From assembly GCA_019648995.1 (NCBI GenBank), contig BLXT01003614.1:280282-303450 (forward strand): a stretch of DNA of 23,169 nt. The letters are read 5' to 3'. The notes under the pieces are model-generated. The model had not been told where the DNA came from. It searched no databases and worked only from the letters and a program-made list of their open reading frames with translations. Shown here in pieces: positions 9,708-18,790 of the stretch. This stretch comes from Plakobranchus ocellatus (Eukaryota > Mollusca > Gastropoda > Plakobranchidae). Both the position numbers and the translations under genes were made by a program. Position 1 is the first letter of the stretch. Every line of letters starts with the position of its first letter.

Positions 9708-9998
9708 GCTGTCAAGAATTTTCTGTTTAACAGCAGCAGTTAAAACTTACAAAGAAAACTTTAATTGATATTATTTCTTGTTAATAAAATTATAAATGTG
9801 CGTCTAAGAATCGCTCTTAAGGTTATAATTGTCAAAGGTGAAGCAAAGTTTCATTGGTGAACTTTATAAGAACAGATGTAAAAGTTATTACATGAAAGAA
9901 TTGGAGCAATGAGCATTTATATTAATAGAGTGTTAATCAAACATTCCTTGAGAGGGGCTACAGATTATTTAAACTTCAGATCTAATGTAAAAACTGAT

Positions 9999-10050
9999 GA
10001 ACTGTACCTTTGATTACGTTTATCGAACTGTACCTTTGATTACCTTTATC
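9999..10050. repeat. 26-bp tandem duplication
   Basis: GAACTGTACCTTTGATTAC plus (G/C)TTTATC occurs twice in a row (9999-10024 and 10025-10050) with one difference. Confidence 0.93.
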
Positions 10051-10517
10051 ACAATATCTAAATTCTTGAGACTACTTTTAATGGTTGAGTGTCATGTCTA
10101 GCAGTTTAACAAACTACATATCTTTATACAGATTTGAAAAATAAACAAAATCACAACATTTTCAGGCTCTATCTGTGGTTTAAAATATTCAAACAACTTG
10201 TCTAATTCCTTGGACGGGTCATACAACACTATAAGGTGCATCTGTAGATCTTACTTGATTGCAAAGAGAAAAAAAAAATATGATTGTGATGTGGAAGAAG
10301 ATGTGTGACCTTATTGTCAAATGGGCCTTGTTTTCTTCTCATTGCACACATAAACTAACAGAACAGGCGTGTGCCAAAATTTATGAGATTTTATCTTTTT
10401 TTTTCCTCAACAATCATATTGGTGTATATTTTTTTAAATTAATTTGTGAGCAAATATAAGCGAAATAAATTAATGTGGGGAAAAAAAGCCTTGAACTTAG
10501 TTTGTCTTGGTTTTCAG

Positions 10518-10641
10518 ATCTGTTTGAGAAGATTGTTCCACTGCCTGTGCATGAGGCTCTCACTGGATTTGAGAACAGGAAGTCACAGATTGTTGCTATG
10601 GAGTCTGGGAGATTGAGAGAAGCCACACAATTGATAAATAG
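10518..10641 (+). CDS. PDCD6IP: ALIX exon 9: junction of Bro1 and V domains
   Basis: Encodes residues 354-394 plus two bases. It starts DLFEKIVPLPVHEAL, matching the family's DLFEKMVP at the Bro1-to-V-domain boundary, and ends LREATQLIN. The acceptor is TTTTCAG and the donor GTTAGT (phase 2). The split codon AG+T joins to exon 10 to give NSVLASLNLP, against human NGVLASLNLP, which confirms both boundaries. Confidence 0.95.
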
Positions 10642-11085
10642 GTTAGTCACATAAAACATCATCGTGCACTGGGAGGCTTAAACATTATGAGGGAGAAAAA
10701 ATCGATTTTAATGATTAGAGATGTAGTAGCTGCACCTAGATTTAACTACCTACACACTGAACTGCCTAGGTGTAGGACTGCCTTTGGATTAGCTGGTGGC
10801 TTGCTATCCTCTGTCATATATGGCTGCTCTCTGAAAGCAAGTTGCTCTCGTGTAAATGATCTCTCAAAACTTCATAAAACTGTGTAGCAGTCTCACCAAA
10901 TGAGCTGTTTTGGACATCTACATGGCTGAATTTGAAACCCAATCTGAAGTTGAAATAAAAAAAAAATTATCATTGTTTGCATAGAAAGTCAAAGGCATGT
11001 CTATAGCAACCTCTGCTCATAGAGAAATTTGTCATTTTTGACTCTTCCAGTTTAAGGTCTTCATTTAAAATCAACCAATGCATCT

Positions 11086-11116
<31 letters not shown>

Positions 11117-11630
11117 NNNNNNNNNNNNNNNNNNNNNNNNNNNNNNNNNNNNNNNNNNNNNNNNNNNNNNNNNNNNNNNNNNNNNNNNNNNNNNNNNNNN
11201 NNNNNNNNNNNNNNNNNNNNNNNNNNNNNNNNNNNNNNNNNNNNNNNNNNNNNNNNNNNNNNNNNNNNNNNNNNNNNNNNNNNNNNNNNNNNNNNNNNNN
11301 NNNNNNNNNNNNNNNNNNNNNNNNNNNNNNNNNNNNNNNNNNNNNNNNNNNNNNNNNNNNNNNNNNNNNNNNNNNNNNNNNNNNNNNNNNNNNNNNNNNN
11401 NNNNNNNNNNNNNNNNNNNNNNNNNNNNNNNNNNNNNNNNNNNNNNNNNNNNNNNNNNNNNNNNNNNNNNNNNNNNNNNNNNNNNNNNNNNNNNNNNNNN
11501 NNNNNNNNNNNNNNNNNNNNNNNNNNNNNNNNNNNNNNNNNNNNNNNNNNNNNNNNNNNNNNNNNNNNNNNNNNNNNNNNNNNNNNNNNNNNNNNNNNNN
11601 NNNNNNNNNNNNNNNNNNNNNNNNNCTTAG
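10642..11630 (+). other. Intron 9 of ALIX (about 989 bp including gap)
   Basis: A phase 2 intron, GTTAGT...CTTAG. Bases 11090-11116 are a T homopolymer leading straight into the assembly gap; the true intron length is unknown. No element seen in the readable part. Confidence 0.88.
11117..11625. other. Assembly gap (509 N)
   Basis: A run of N starting inside a poly-T tract of at least 27 bases and ending five bases before exon 10. The branch point and most of the polypyrimidine tract of intron 9 are hidden. ORFs called across it are artefacts. Confidence 0.99.
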
Positions 11631-11808
11631 TGTACTGGCCTCCCTGAACCTTCCAGCAGCCCTGGAGGATCTGGCAGGGGAGAGAGTTCCACAGTCTCTG
11701 CTGGACAAGGCAACTCAGATCCAGGAGCTGGGAGGTCTCACCAAGATTGACCAGCTGATGAGTGACCTGCCGGACCTCCTCAACCGAAACAGGGAAATTC
11801 TACAGGAG
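11631..11808 (+). CDS. PDCD6IP: ALIX exon 10: V domain, first arm
   Basis: Encodes residues 395-454 from just after the assembly gap. LASLNLPAALEDL, VPQSLL and LPDLLNRNREIL match the family closely. Only CTTAG of the upstream intron survives before the exon, but the join to exon 9 keeps frame and identity. The end is set by homology (NREILQE then SMKALDDEE) at donor GTCTGG, which is a poor match to consensus. Confidence 0.92.
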
Positions 11809-12655
11809 GTCTGGGGCAATACATGGTCACTTTTATACTTTTGTGGGAAAAATAAACAAGAAGGGTTTTGTTGAATTAGTCTGAAAAATATCACCTAGTG
11901 TAAAATGCCTTATATAGGTATTTATTTATATCCCACAAAACTAATTGAAAGAAAGCACAAATCGTAAAGTTAACCATTTCAGATATTAATTGTTCAATGG
12001 TATAGACCAAGTAGGATCATATTAATCCAGTGCCAAAAAATATCTCATAAGCTTTATTTTTTTTAAAGAAATGTACAGAAGAATGCAAAATTCACACAGT
12101 TTCCCTCAAAACTGTTGATTTGAGTTTGCATATTTGTACGCATTATCCATTAGGCAAGCCTCAAAACTAGCCAAAGAGTCAAAAGTAGCATTTTCATCAT
12201 TTAAATGATTTACACAGCCAGAGACTTTGTTGAGTAAGCTTCACAGTGATGTGAACTGGGTAGAGATAATTATTGTGATCGATCGATAGAATAATTGGTT
12301 TTTAAAAACACAGAAAAAAACAAACTTACAATTCATTTTTCATATGAGAACTGCTCTCAAGAAATTATTTACTATTGGGTATGATTTGTTAAGCAAAAAG
12401 ACTTGTGTTGCTCAAAAATAATTTTAGAATAACTTTCATGAACAGTGTGGGGCAAAGTAAAAAAAAAAAAAAAAACTGTAATTAATGTGAAGACACATTG
12501 TGCCTTTTGAGAGAGACATCCTTTGATCTTGATAGTTAATCTGTACTGTAAAGATAAGCATTAAATTTGTGTGGGGCATTAGAAATTTGTGAGACAATCC
12601 AAAGGAAACAAAAAGCTCCTTTGTAATTTTTGCTTTTTTTTTTTTTAATGTGTAG
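11809..12655 (+). other. Intron 10 of ALIX (847 bp)
   Basis: A phase 0 intron with weak donor GTCTGG and acceptor TGTAG after a long T tract. It includes a poly-A run (about 12460-12475) and GATCGATCGAT near 12278. Nothing else seen. Confidence 0.88.
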
Positions 12656-12877
12656 AGTATGAAAGCCCTGGACGATGAAGAGCGGTCAGATCAACAGCTG
12701 AAGGAACAATTCAAGGAGCGCTGGAGTCGCTCGACCTCTGTCTCACTGACCAGGCCGATGAGAGACGAGGCTAACAAGTATAAATCTATCTTAGACACAG
12801 CCATCCAAGCGGACCACATTGTCAAGGAGAAATACAATGCTCACAAGAGTGCTATTGCTCTTTTGTCCAAGCCAAAG
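12656..12877 (+). CDS. PDCD6IP: ALIX exon 11: V domain
   Basis: A 222-base exon, 74 codons (residues 455-528), phase 0 at both ends. It contains LKEQFKERWSR (family LRAKFKERWQR) and YKSILDTAIQADHIVKEKY (family FRTVLDKAVQADGQVKE). The acceptor follows a T-rich tract, TGTAG; the exon starts with AGT ATG, so the ATG at 12659 is internal, not a start. The donor is GTGTGT. Confidence 0.95.
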
Positions 12878-13784
12878 GTGTGTAATTATGTCCGTAACAT
12901 TACAACAACGTGAGAGATTTCGCAGCAAGTAGGAATGATAGAAATATAGACTATCTATTGTGGTAAATAAAAGTGTAACAGACAAATTTTGAATTTCAAT
13001 TGAAGAAAAAGCAAGAGATATAAATTAAAGCCTACCAATGTTTCACCTTAATTTAGTTGCATCAGTTGTAAAATCTTAAATAGCCACATTAGACAGTTAT
13101 TCTCTCTTCTCCCATTTATTGCATAAAAATACCCTGTGAGACTTTCAGTTTAAGATTTTATTCTTTCAGTTGTGTTATCTTTGAAAACCTGCTTTTGATG
13201 CAAATTCAATACATTCTCAAGGTGGGAGACCTTCTGTATTGATACAGAATTCCATATAGCAAAAAAAAAATGTCCCAAAAAGAAAAGGAGTGTGTGGGGT
13301 GGTCCAAATCCACGTGTCTGTTCCACCATTTTTAAATTCTCCCACTACACGTCCAGGTCAGTCGTCAGCCGCAGACCTCGGCAAATTTTCAGTATAGCTC
13401 ACATTTTCTGTTCCCACCCCTGCATTCTCTTGCCTTCAGACGTTTCACTGTTCGATCCACTGTAATGTAGACATGCATTGTAAATATGCTCTTTAAAAAG
13501 CATATTGAATGCAATTCTCTGTGTCGATGTAGATGTATTCTCTTCATCCTGCTAATAGCATGTTTTTTTTCATACATATATTAATATTCATACAAATAGT
13601 TAATGTTATCAGGATGATTTCCTTTTGAAAATGTAGTCTACAGAGCAAAGTTCCTTAGTTAAAATGTATGCCTATCATTTTGAAACAAATAGAATAACAT
13701 CTTTTCATATTCTTTATGGAACCATTGATTCACATGGAATTCAGTGTAGACTGGACCTTAGATTCAGAAATGATAAAAAGCTTA

Positions 13785-13912
13785 TCTTGGTTAGATAAGA
13801 TCTAGATATTGATCCGTCTAGATTTGTGCATTTGTCTTGAGGTCTAGATTAAAATCTGAACTTAATGTAGTAAATCTAGACCTTGATTCTATAGGCCTAA
13901 ATTAGATCTATC
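13785..13912. repeat. TCTAGATC-rich low-complexity cluster
   Basis: GATAAGATCTAGATATTGAT, CCGTCTAGATTTG, GAGGTCTAGATTAAAATC, GTAAATCTAGACC and AAATTAGATCTATCTC recur within about 130 bases, the same vocabulary as the intron 1 clusters. Confidence 0.6.
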
Positions 13913-14120
13913 TCTGGGCTTTGTTCATTTCATTCTCACTGATAAGATTTAAAATATAGCAACAGACATGATAAAGGGGGATGTTAGAAGATAACTGTCT
14001 ATAGAGTTAGCTACTTTTACTGAAATTTCTTGGGAGTACATTATGTTCCAGTTTTGAGAACAGATGAATTATAAAGGCCCGCTTTGAAAACAATCACATT
14101 TTGAAAAACAATTTTGAAAA

Positions 14121-14154
14121 ATAATCTCACAATTTCTATATATTGTGAGATTAT
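14121..14154. repeat. Perfect 13-bp inverted repeat with 8-nt loop
   Basis: ATAATCTCACAAT (14121-14133) pairs exactly with ATTGTGAGATTAT (14142-14154) around TTCTATAT. It ends 88 bp before exon 12. It could be a small MITE relic, a chance structure or an element affecting splicing. Confidence 0.9.
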
Positions 14155-14242
14155 GTGAAATCCTGTTACGATCATTTTCATTTTATTTTTGTGTATATCT
14201 TTAAAAGTGTATATAAAAGTATCTCATGCTATATATTTTCAG

Positions 14243-14335
14243 TCTGAGCTGGAATCTTCCCTCCCAGCTGCCAGTGCGGCAGCGTCGCTCCAAGGCAGTG
14301 AGGTTGTCAAGAGACTTAGAGAGCTGATTGAGCAG
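14243..14335 (+). CDS. PDCD6IP: ALIX exon 12: V domain, short linker exon
   Basis: A 93-base exon, 31 codons (residues 529-559), with phase 0 introns on both sides. It reads SELESSLPAASAAASLQGSE then VVKRLRELIEQ; the LQGSEVV piece matches human MQGSEVV. The alanine/serine-rich front is the least conserved part of the V domain. The donor is GTGAGG. A perfect inverted repeat lies 88 bp before the exon. Confidence 0.93.
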
Positions 14336-15165
14336 GTGAGGCTTGTTTCTTCTCATTTTTGCTGTGATCTTCTGGTAGACATTATTTTGTTAAGATAATG
14401 TGTGTGCCTGTAGGTTATTTTTTTTTTTTTCCATCTAAAATGTGAAAACTTTGTGTTGCATTCTTGTAGCAAAAGTGAATTCAGGAATAAATGACTTGAG
14501 TGTTTCAGTTTTTGAAATGTTGTATACTATTTTGTTCTTAGGCATAAATGTTGGAGTAAAAGGTTTTGAGACTTATGAGTAAAGAATAAACTAAAAAATT
14601 GTAAAACTTGTGGTTTTTTAGCTTTCAGTAAAATACTGGTGTTGCATGCACCATCAGACAGAAAGTAGATTTTAAGGAGCACTAAAGTCAGACTGTTGCT
14701 TTCCTCCATGTTGACATTTGCCATGAAAAATGAGTCCTACCTAGAGGTATTAACTAAATTACAAATTTTGAAATCATTGCTTTCCACTAAGGATCAAAAC
14801 AACATCTTTATAACTTTTAAGGTAAGCATTAAGGTCTTATTTCCTGGTGAGGCTACACATATTCATAAATAAGGTAGCTGAAGTCTCTACAATTCCTTGG
14901 CACTGGATTCTCTCAATATAGAGGGGACTTTATCCTGACCACCTCATCATAAATTCTCCAATGACAGCTGCAAAAAGAAAATTTAGTTTTCTAGCTTTGT
15001 ATTTGATTTTCAGTTTCTTAAAGATGTTGGATTGCGGAATTGTAAAGAAACATACATAATCTTTTGCAAAGGTTCGATAACTCTTGAGAAAGAATCATGC
15101 CATTAGTTTATTCGATGAGTAGATGGAAGAGACATGATGGTTATGTTTTCTCTGTCTCGGTGCAG
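14336..15165 (+). other. Intron 12 of ALIX (830 bp)
   Basis: A phase 0 intron, GTGAGG...GGTGCAG. Plain AT-rich sequence; GGTTCGATAACTC near 15071 resembles a B box but no A box precedes it. Confidence 0.9.
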
Positions 15166-15232
15166 GTGAATACAATCAAAGCGGAGCGTGATGTGATAGA
15201 GACGGAGATCAAGGATGCCAAGTTTGACATGA
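15166..15232 (+). CDS. PDCD6IP: ALIX exon 13: V domain
   Basis: A 67-base exon, residues 560-581 plus one base: VNTIKAERDVIETEIKDAKF, then DM. It matches the family's KKEREGLENDLKSVNFDM helix. The acceptor is GGTGCAG and the donor GTAAGT, the only perfect consensus donor in the gene (phase 1). Confidence 0.93.
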
Positions 15233-16688
15233 GTAAGTCCTCACTCCTAATAAAACATGCCTGGTTGCATGAACCACTGAAAACAATAGCAAAAAATCAT
15301 TTTGTTTTTTGTCTCTTTTTAACTTTTTTATCATCGCACAGAATCAATGTATCTGTTTACATTTTTTAGGATGGTAAACCTCACAGAATCTATTCTCAAG
15401 CTATATCAGTTGTTACACATGTTCAGAATGGCATTTGTAATTTGTTTGGTCTCATGAATTTGTTTCTCTTTTCCTTCAGTTCTTTAGTCATGCTCTTGCT
15501 TGCTTGAGCAATAAGGCAATATCAGCAGGGGTCAAAGAAAGATAAATGATTAAGAGAGGATGATAAGCCTTGAAGGATTGAATCAGACAAACATATGATA
15601 GCTATTAATTGGCATATGTATCATTACTTCAGATTTATAGATTAGACATGCACTGCTACCACAAAAAATGGAGGTTGGAACAAATTTAATGGCTATTAGT
15701 ACAGCTAGTACAGTTTTTGGAATTCTCTTTTTTTATATCTATATTCTCTCCTGACTTAGGGAAGGGGGCATTTTTGGCGCAGTGGCTAGCAAATCCGCCC
15801 TGAGATCTGCTGGGACCCTTCTGTTGTAGGTTTGAGCTCAGCAACCGGCGCCCTGGCCTGATGGAGGGCCTGAAAGTCTGAGATCACCTTGTTGTGGATT
15901 GGCTATACCCAAAAACCAAAAACTAATCCTGACATTAGGAACCCACTGGATATCTAAGAATGGTGCCTTCCAGGAAGAAGCAAACCAATTTTGTTACATT
16001 CAAGTTTTCTTTAAAAAAAGTTCCCTTTTGTGTTTGCACATTAGCACTGTTTCAGCTGGATATAGCCTGGCCTCTGAACTCTGACTAAATTTAGTGCAAA
16101 AAAGTTCATGTCATTTTCTTTAAAATTAACTTTCACTTTCACTTTCATATTCCTGAATGCTCAATAAATTTATTGGGGTCAGGGTGTAGAAAACAGCTTT
16201 TCATCATCCCTCAGTTGTCACACTTGTGAATGTTGAAGAAATTTTAAAGGGTCTATCCAAAAATTTGAGAGCCAGATATGTAACAAGATTTTCTTTGAAT
16301 ATCTTTTAGAAGGAAGAGAAAGCATGATGAAGGGAACAATAGAAAGCTATTATGATGCCAACAAAGAAGACTGGATTTAAGTGAAAATTACACTGATGCC
16401 AAAGTAATTAGGCAGGGCAATAAGCTATTCATATGATCAAATCAATCTGTTTAAAAGCTATCTTTTAGACAATTTTTATTTACTTAAAAATTTAATTCAA
16501 AATATTTTTTTATCATCAGACATATCATCACTGACATTATGTTACTTTTAAGCTTATAAATTTCTTGTTTGCAACTTTTGTTTTTTGTTTTTTTGGTATA
16601 ATGTAATATTTTGTTCTCAAGTCATACTCTGAAATTGTTTTACAAAAAAATGTTGCTTACAGTTATAAACTATACAATTTGTTTTTAG
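15233..16688 (+). other. Intron 13 of ALIX (1456 bp)
   Basis: A phase 1 intron, GTAAGT...TTTTTAG. A SINE copy lies at about 15769-15920; no other element seen. Confidence 0.9.
15769..15920 (+). mobile_element. tRNA-derived SINE, copy 2 (better preserved)
   Basis: A tRNA-like head of about 77 nt runs from GGCGC (15776-15780) to GCGCC (15848-15852), which pair as an acceptor stem. GCAGTGGCTAGCAAATCCG carries the A box and GGTTTGAGCTC (15829-15839) is B-box-like. The body continues TGATGGAGGGCCTGAAAGTC and TTGTTGTGGATTGGCTATAC, ending in an A/C-rich tail (CCCAAAAACCAAAAACTAA). It is homologous to copy 1 in intron 6. I do not recognise the family by name. Confidence 0.8.
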
Positions 16689-16837
16689 GTGGGAAGTTTT
16701 TTGCTGCTATGGCGCAAGATGGGATGATAAACGAAGAAGCGATCTCTGTGTCTGAGTTGGAACGAATCTATTCTCCTCTCAGAGAGCAAGTCTCAGACAG
16801 TATTCACAGGCAGGAAACTGTGCTTTCTCAAATACAG
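16689..16837 (+). CDS. PDCD6IP: ALIX exon 14: V domain
   Basis: Encodes residues 582-631. GKFFAAMAQDGMINEEAISV matches the family's KFLTALAQDGVINEEALSV, among the best conserved stretches of the V domain, followed by SELERIYSPLREQV. The donor is GTGAAG (phase 0). The first codon is split (A+GT = Ser). Confidence 0.95.
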
Positions 16838-17237
16838 GTGAAGGGACAATTTGTTGTCTTCCTCAAAGGTTTAGCTCAAAACTAAAATTAAAAAGAGGAC
16901 ATTATGCAATATTTTAAGTAGCTTTACATGTTGATCACTAAAGAAGTGATATCATGCCCTAAATATAATTACAATTGTAAAGCATTAGTTTACTTTTATC
17001 TAGGAAGATACGATACTCCTGATCTGATCAAGTAAAATCCCTGAGAAAATATGTCTTATTGTTTGCCCCCCAAAAAATAGGTTTCACAAACCAGTGGTTT
17101 TCACCCCTGTAATTTTAGATTTTTATTTTTAATGAGTTGGATAGGATAAAAAGTTAAAAAAAGAATTACATAACTTGAAATGTAATGAAATTTGTTTTTT
17201 TTTCATGTTGAATTAATATTCCTCCTCCTGTCTTCAG
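16838..17237 (+). other. Intron 14 of ALIX (400 bp)
   Basis: A phase 0 intron, GTGAAG...TCTTCAG. Nothing else seen. Confidence 0.9.
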
Positions 17238-17372
17238 AATGCCAACACAGAATTCTGCACAGCCAAGTCCTCAAACCAGACCGGTGCTCAGAGAGAAACA
17301 ATGTTGAAAGACTTGGCAGCTGGCTTCGACAGCTTCATGGAACTCAAAGCTAATTTGGAAGAGGGAACAAAG
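17238..17372 (+). CDS. PDCD6IP: ALIX exon 15: V domain, ligand-pocket helix
   Basis: A 135-base exon, exactly 45 codons (residues 632-676), phase 0 on both sides. It ends FMELKANLEEGTK, matching the family's FVELVANLKEGTK. The phenylalanine F664 lines up with human F676, a residue needed for binding YPXnL-type motifs, and it is kept. The acceptor is TGTCTTCAG and the donor GTACTG. Confidence 0.95.
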
Positions 17373-18181
17373 GTACTGGCTGCGAGGTTTTTAGCTTCTC
17401 ATACCTTTTTTCTTTCTTATTAAATCTTCTGCTTAGACTTTTAAGTGAAAAAAAATTGGTAAAGTGAGTCATTTGGGCAAATATTTTTTTTAACATAAGC
17501 GGAAATAGGTCAGGAGACCAGTGTTTAAGAGTAAATGTTGATTCTAATCATAATTGTAAGAAAAAGATATATAATTTAATCGGTCATTCTTTAATATGTT
17601 TTGCTGAAAAAAAGTAAAATCACTTATTTACATTTTTTTTTACCTACATACAATCAACATGGCTCTGACTCTAAGGCTATACCCACTTGCAGATCAATTT
17701 CACAATTTGGACATTTCTTTTGCTCTTTAGATAGTGAAAAAAATTCCTTTTGATTCTCTCCAAACAATTAAAAAAAAAATTCCCAACCATGGAAGGCACA
17801 GACAAAAGAAAATGTCATTGTTTTAGACAATATTGACAATATATTGAAATATTCATAAATTTCTCCAAGAACTTCAATTTTTTTCTCACAAAATTTTTTT
17901 TTTTTTTTCACAAAAATGTGTCTCCTCTGAGTTTACTTTACTAGTTTTCTTGAATTGCTTTTGGCAATAATAATATCTATAATATTACAGAAACTTTTAA
18001 TCAGTATCAAGTTAACTTTTTTATAAATACATAATTTGTTAACCTCTCTCATTTTCTCCCTTCCATTTTGTGTAACCTCTCTTTCTTAACATGGTAATCT
18101 CAATACTTTGATATTTTTGAAGAAAAAATAATAAATGAATAAGTGAGATGTTGTATTTCTCTTTTTCTTTTATTTGCTTAG
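17373..18181 (+). other. Intron 15 of ALIX (809 bp)
   Basis: A phase 0 intron, GTACTG...TTGCTTAG. AT-rich with T and A runs; nothing else seen. Confidence 0.9.
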
Positions 18182-18368
18182 TTCTACAATGACTTGACGC
18201 CTCTCCTGGTGAGACTGCAGACAAAGATCAATGACTTCTGCTTCGCCCGCAAGACAGAGAAGGACGAGCTGATGGCCGACCTGCAGAAGGCTATAGTGAA
18301 CACACCTTCGCAGGCACCGCCTGTTGCTCCCAGATACCAGGGAGGACCTGGTCAGCAGCCTGGACAAG
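18182..18368 (+). CDS. PDCD6IP: ALIX exon 16: end of V domain and start of proline-rich tail
   Basis: Encodes residues 677-738 plus one base. [16 protein letters not shown] closes the V domain; [20 protein letters not shown] is the family's FARKTERDELLKDLQQSI. The tail then begins: [16 protein letters not shown], then PGQQPGQ. Human ALIX carries the TSG101-binding PSAP here; this exon has PSQAPP instead. The acceptor is TTGCTTAG and the donor GTCAGT (phase 1). Confidence 0.94.
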
Positions 18369-18458
18369 GTCAGTTGCTGAAGAATTTCTCAATTTAAACT
18401 AGAGAGAGGAACTTTTCATGGAATTCATGTTCGTTGCAGGTTTTTTTTTTTTAAGTTG

Positions 18459-18790
18459 TGGTTTATCAGAAGAATGATGAGGAAATCTTGGGGCAGACAT
18501 AAAGTCAATTGAATTGGTTCTGAAAAAGGCTAATCTCCAGTGATCACTCATGAAAATCATAAGACAAAGGCAACTGCAGTTTTTAGGCTATATTTGCCGA
18601 CACAAACGTTTAGAACACTTACCAATCACTGGAAAGATTGAAGGCAAATGCAGTAGAGGTAGACAGAGTATAACTTTTTGAAAGTCTCAAGTCACGGGAA
18701 ATAAGCAAAGGTAGCATAAACAACTTTATAAGGTTAACTGAGAATAGATTTGAATGTTCCAGACAAGGTACCTGATGATGATAATGAGTT
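18459..18790 (+). pseudogene. Decayed 3' end of a non-LTR retrotransposon (C-terminal reverse-transcriptase fragment)
   Basis: Read in shifting frames on the + strand, the sequence carries the C-terminal tail typical of endonuclease/reverse-transcriptase proteins of animal non-LTR elements. WFIRRMMRKSW lies near the start, FLGYICRHKRLEHLPITGK in the middle, then IEGKCSRGRQ, and finally SLKS...FIRLTENRFEC in a third frame. Frameshifts and stops separate the pieces, so nothing functional is encoded. It ends in a short TGATGATGATAATGA run (about 18774-18788), like the 3' tails of RTE-type elements. The clade is inferred from motif style only. Confidence 0.75.

Larger units (their letters stand above)
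9493..10517 (+). other. Intron 8 of ALIX (1025 bp)
   Basis: A phase 1 intron, GTTAGT...TTTTCAG. It holds a decayed copy of the end of exon 8 (9614-9707) and a 26-bp tandem duplication (9999-10050). Confidence 0.9.
12878..14242 (+). other. Intron 11 of ALIX (1365 bp)
   Basis: A phase 0 intron, GTGTGT...TTTTCAG. It holds a short palindrome TTCTGTAT-TG-ATACAGAA (13232-13249), a TCTAGATC-rich cluster (13785-13912) and a perfect hairpin (14121-14154). An ORF on the minus strand at 13389-13577 has no recognisable product. Confidence 0.9.

Noticed and set aside
11061..11708. ORFs of 181-215 codons across the N run
   Set aside because: They are made almost wholly of undetermined bases; only exon 10, in its own frame, is real.
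13232..13249. Palindrome TTCTGTAT-TG-ATACAGAA
   Set aside because: Arms of only 8 bp in AT-rich DNA are expected by chance at this length.
15065..15085. B-box-like GGTTCGATAACTC in intron 12
   Set aside because: No A box at the right distance and no tRNA-like folding around it.
15776..15852. tRNA gene
   Set aside because: It has an acceptor-like stem and A and B boxes, but the B box is degenerate (GGTTTGAGCTC), no clear anticodon arm can be drawn and a homologous body follows in both copies, as in a SINE.
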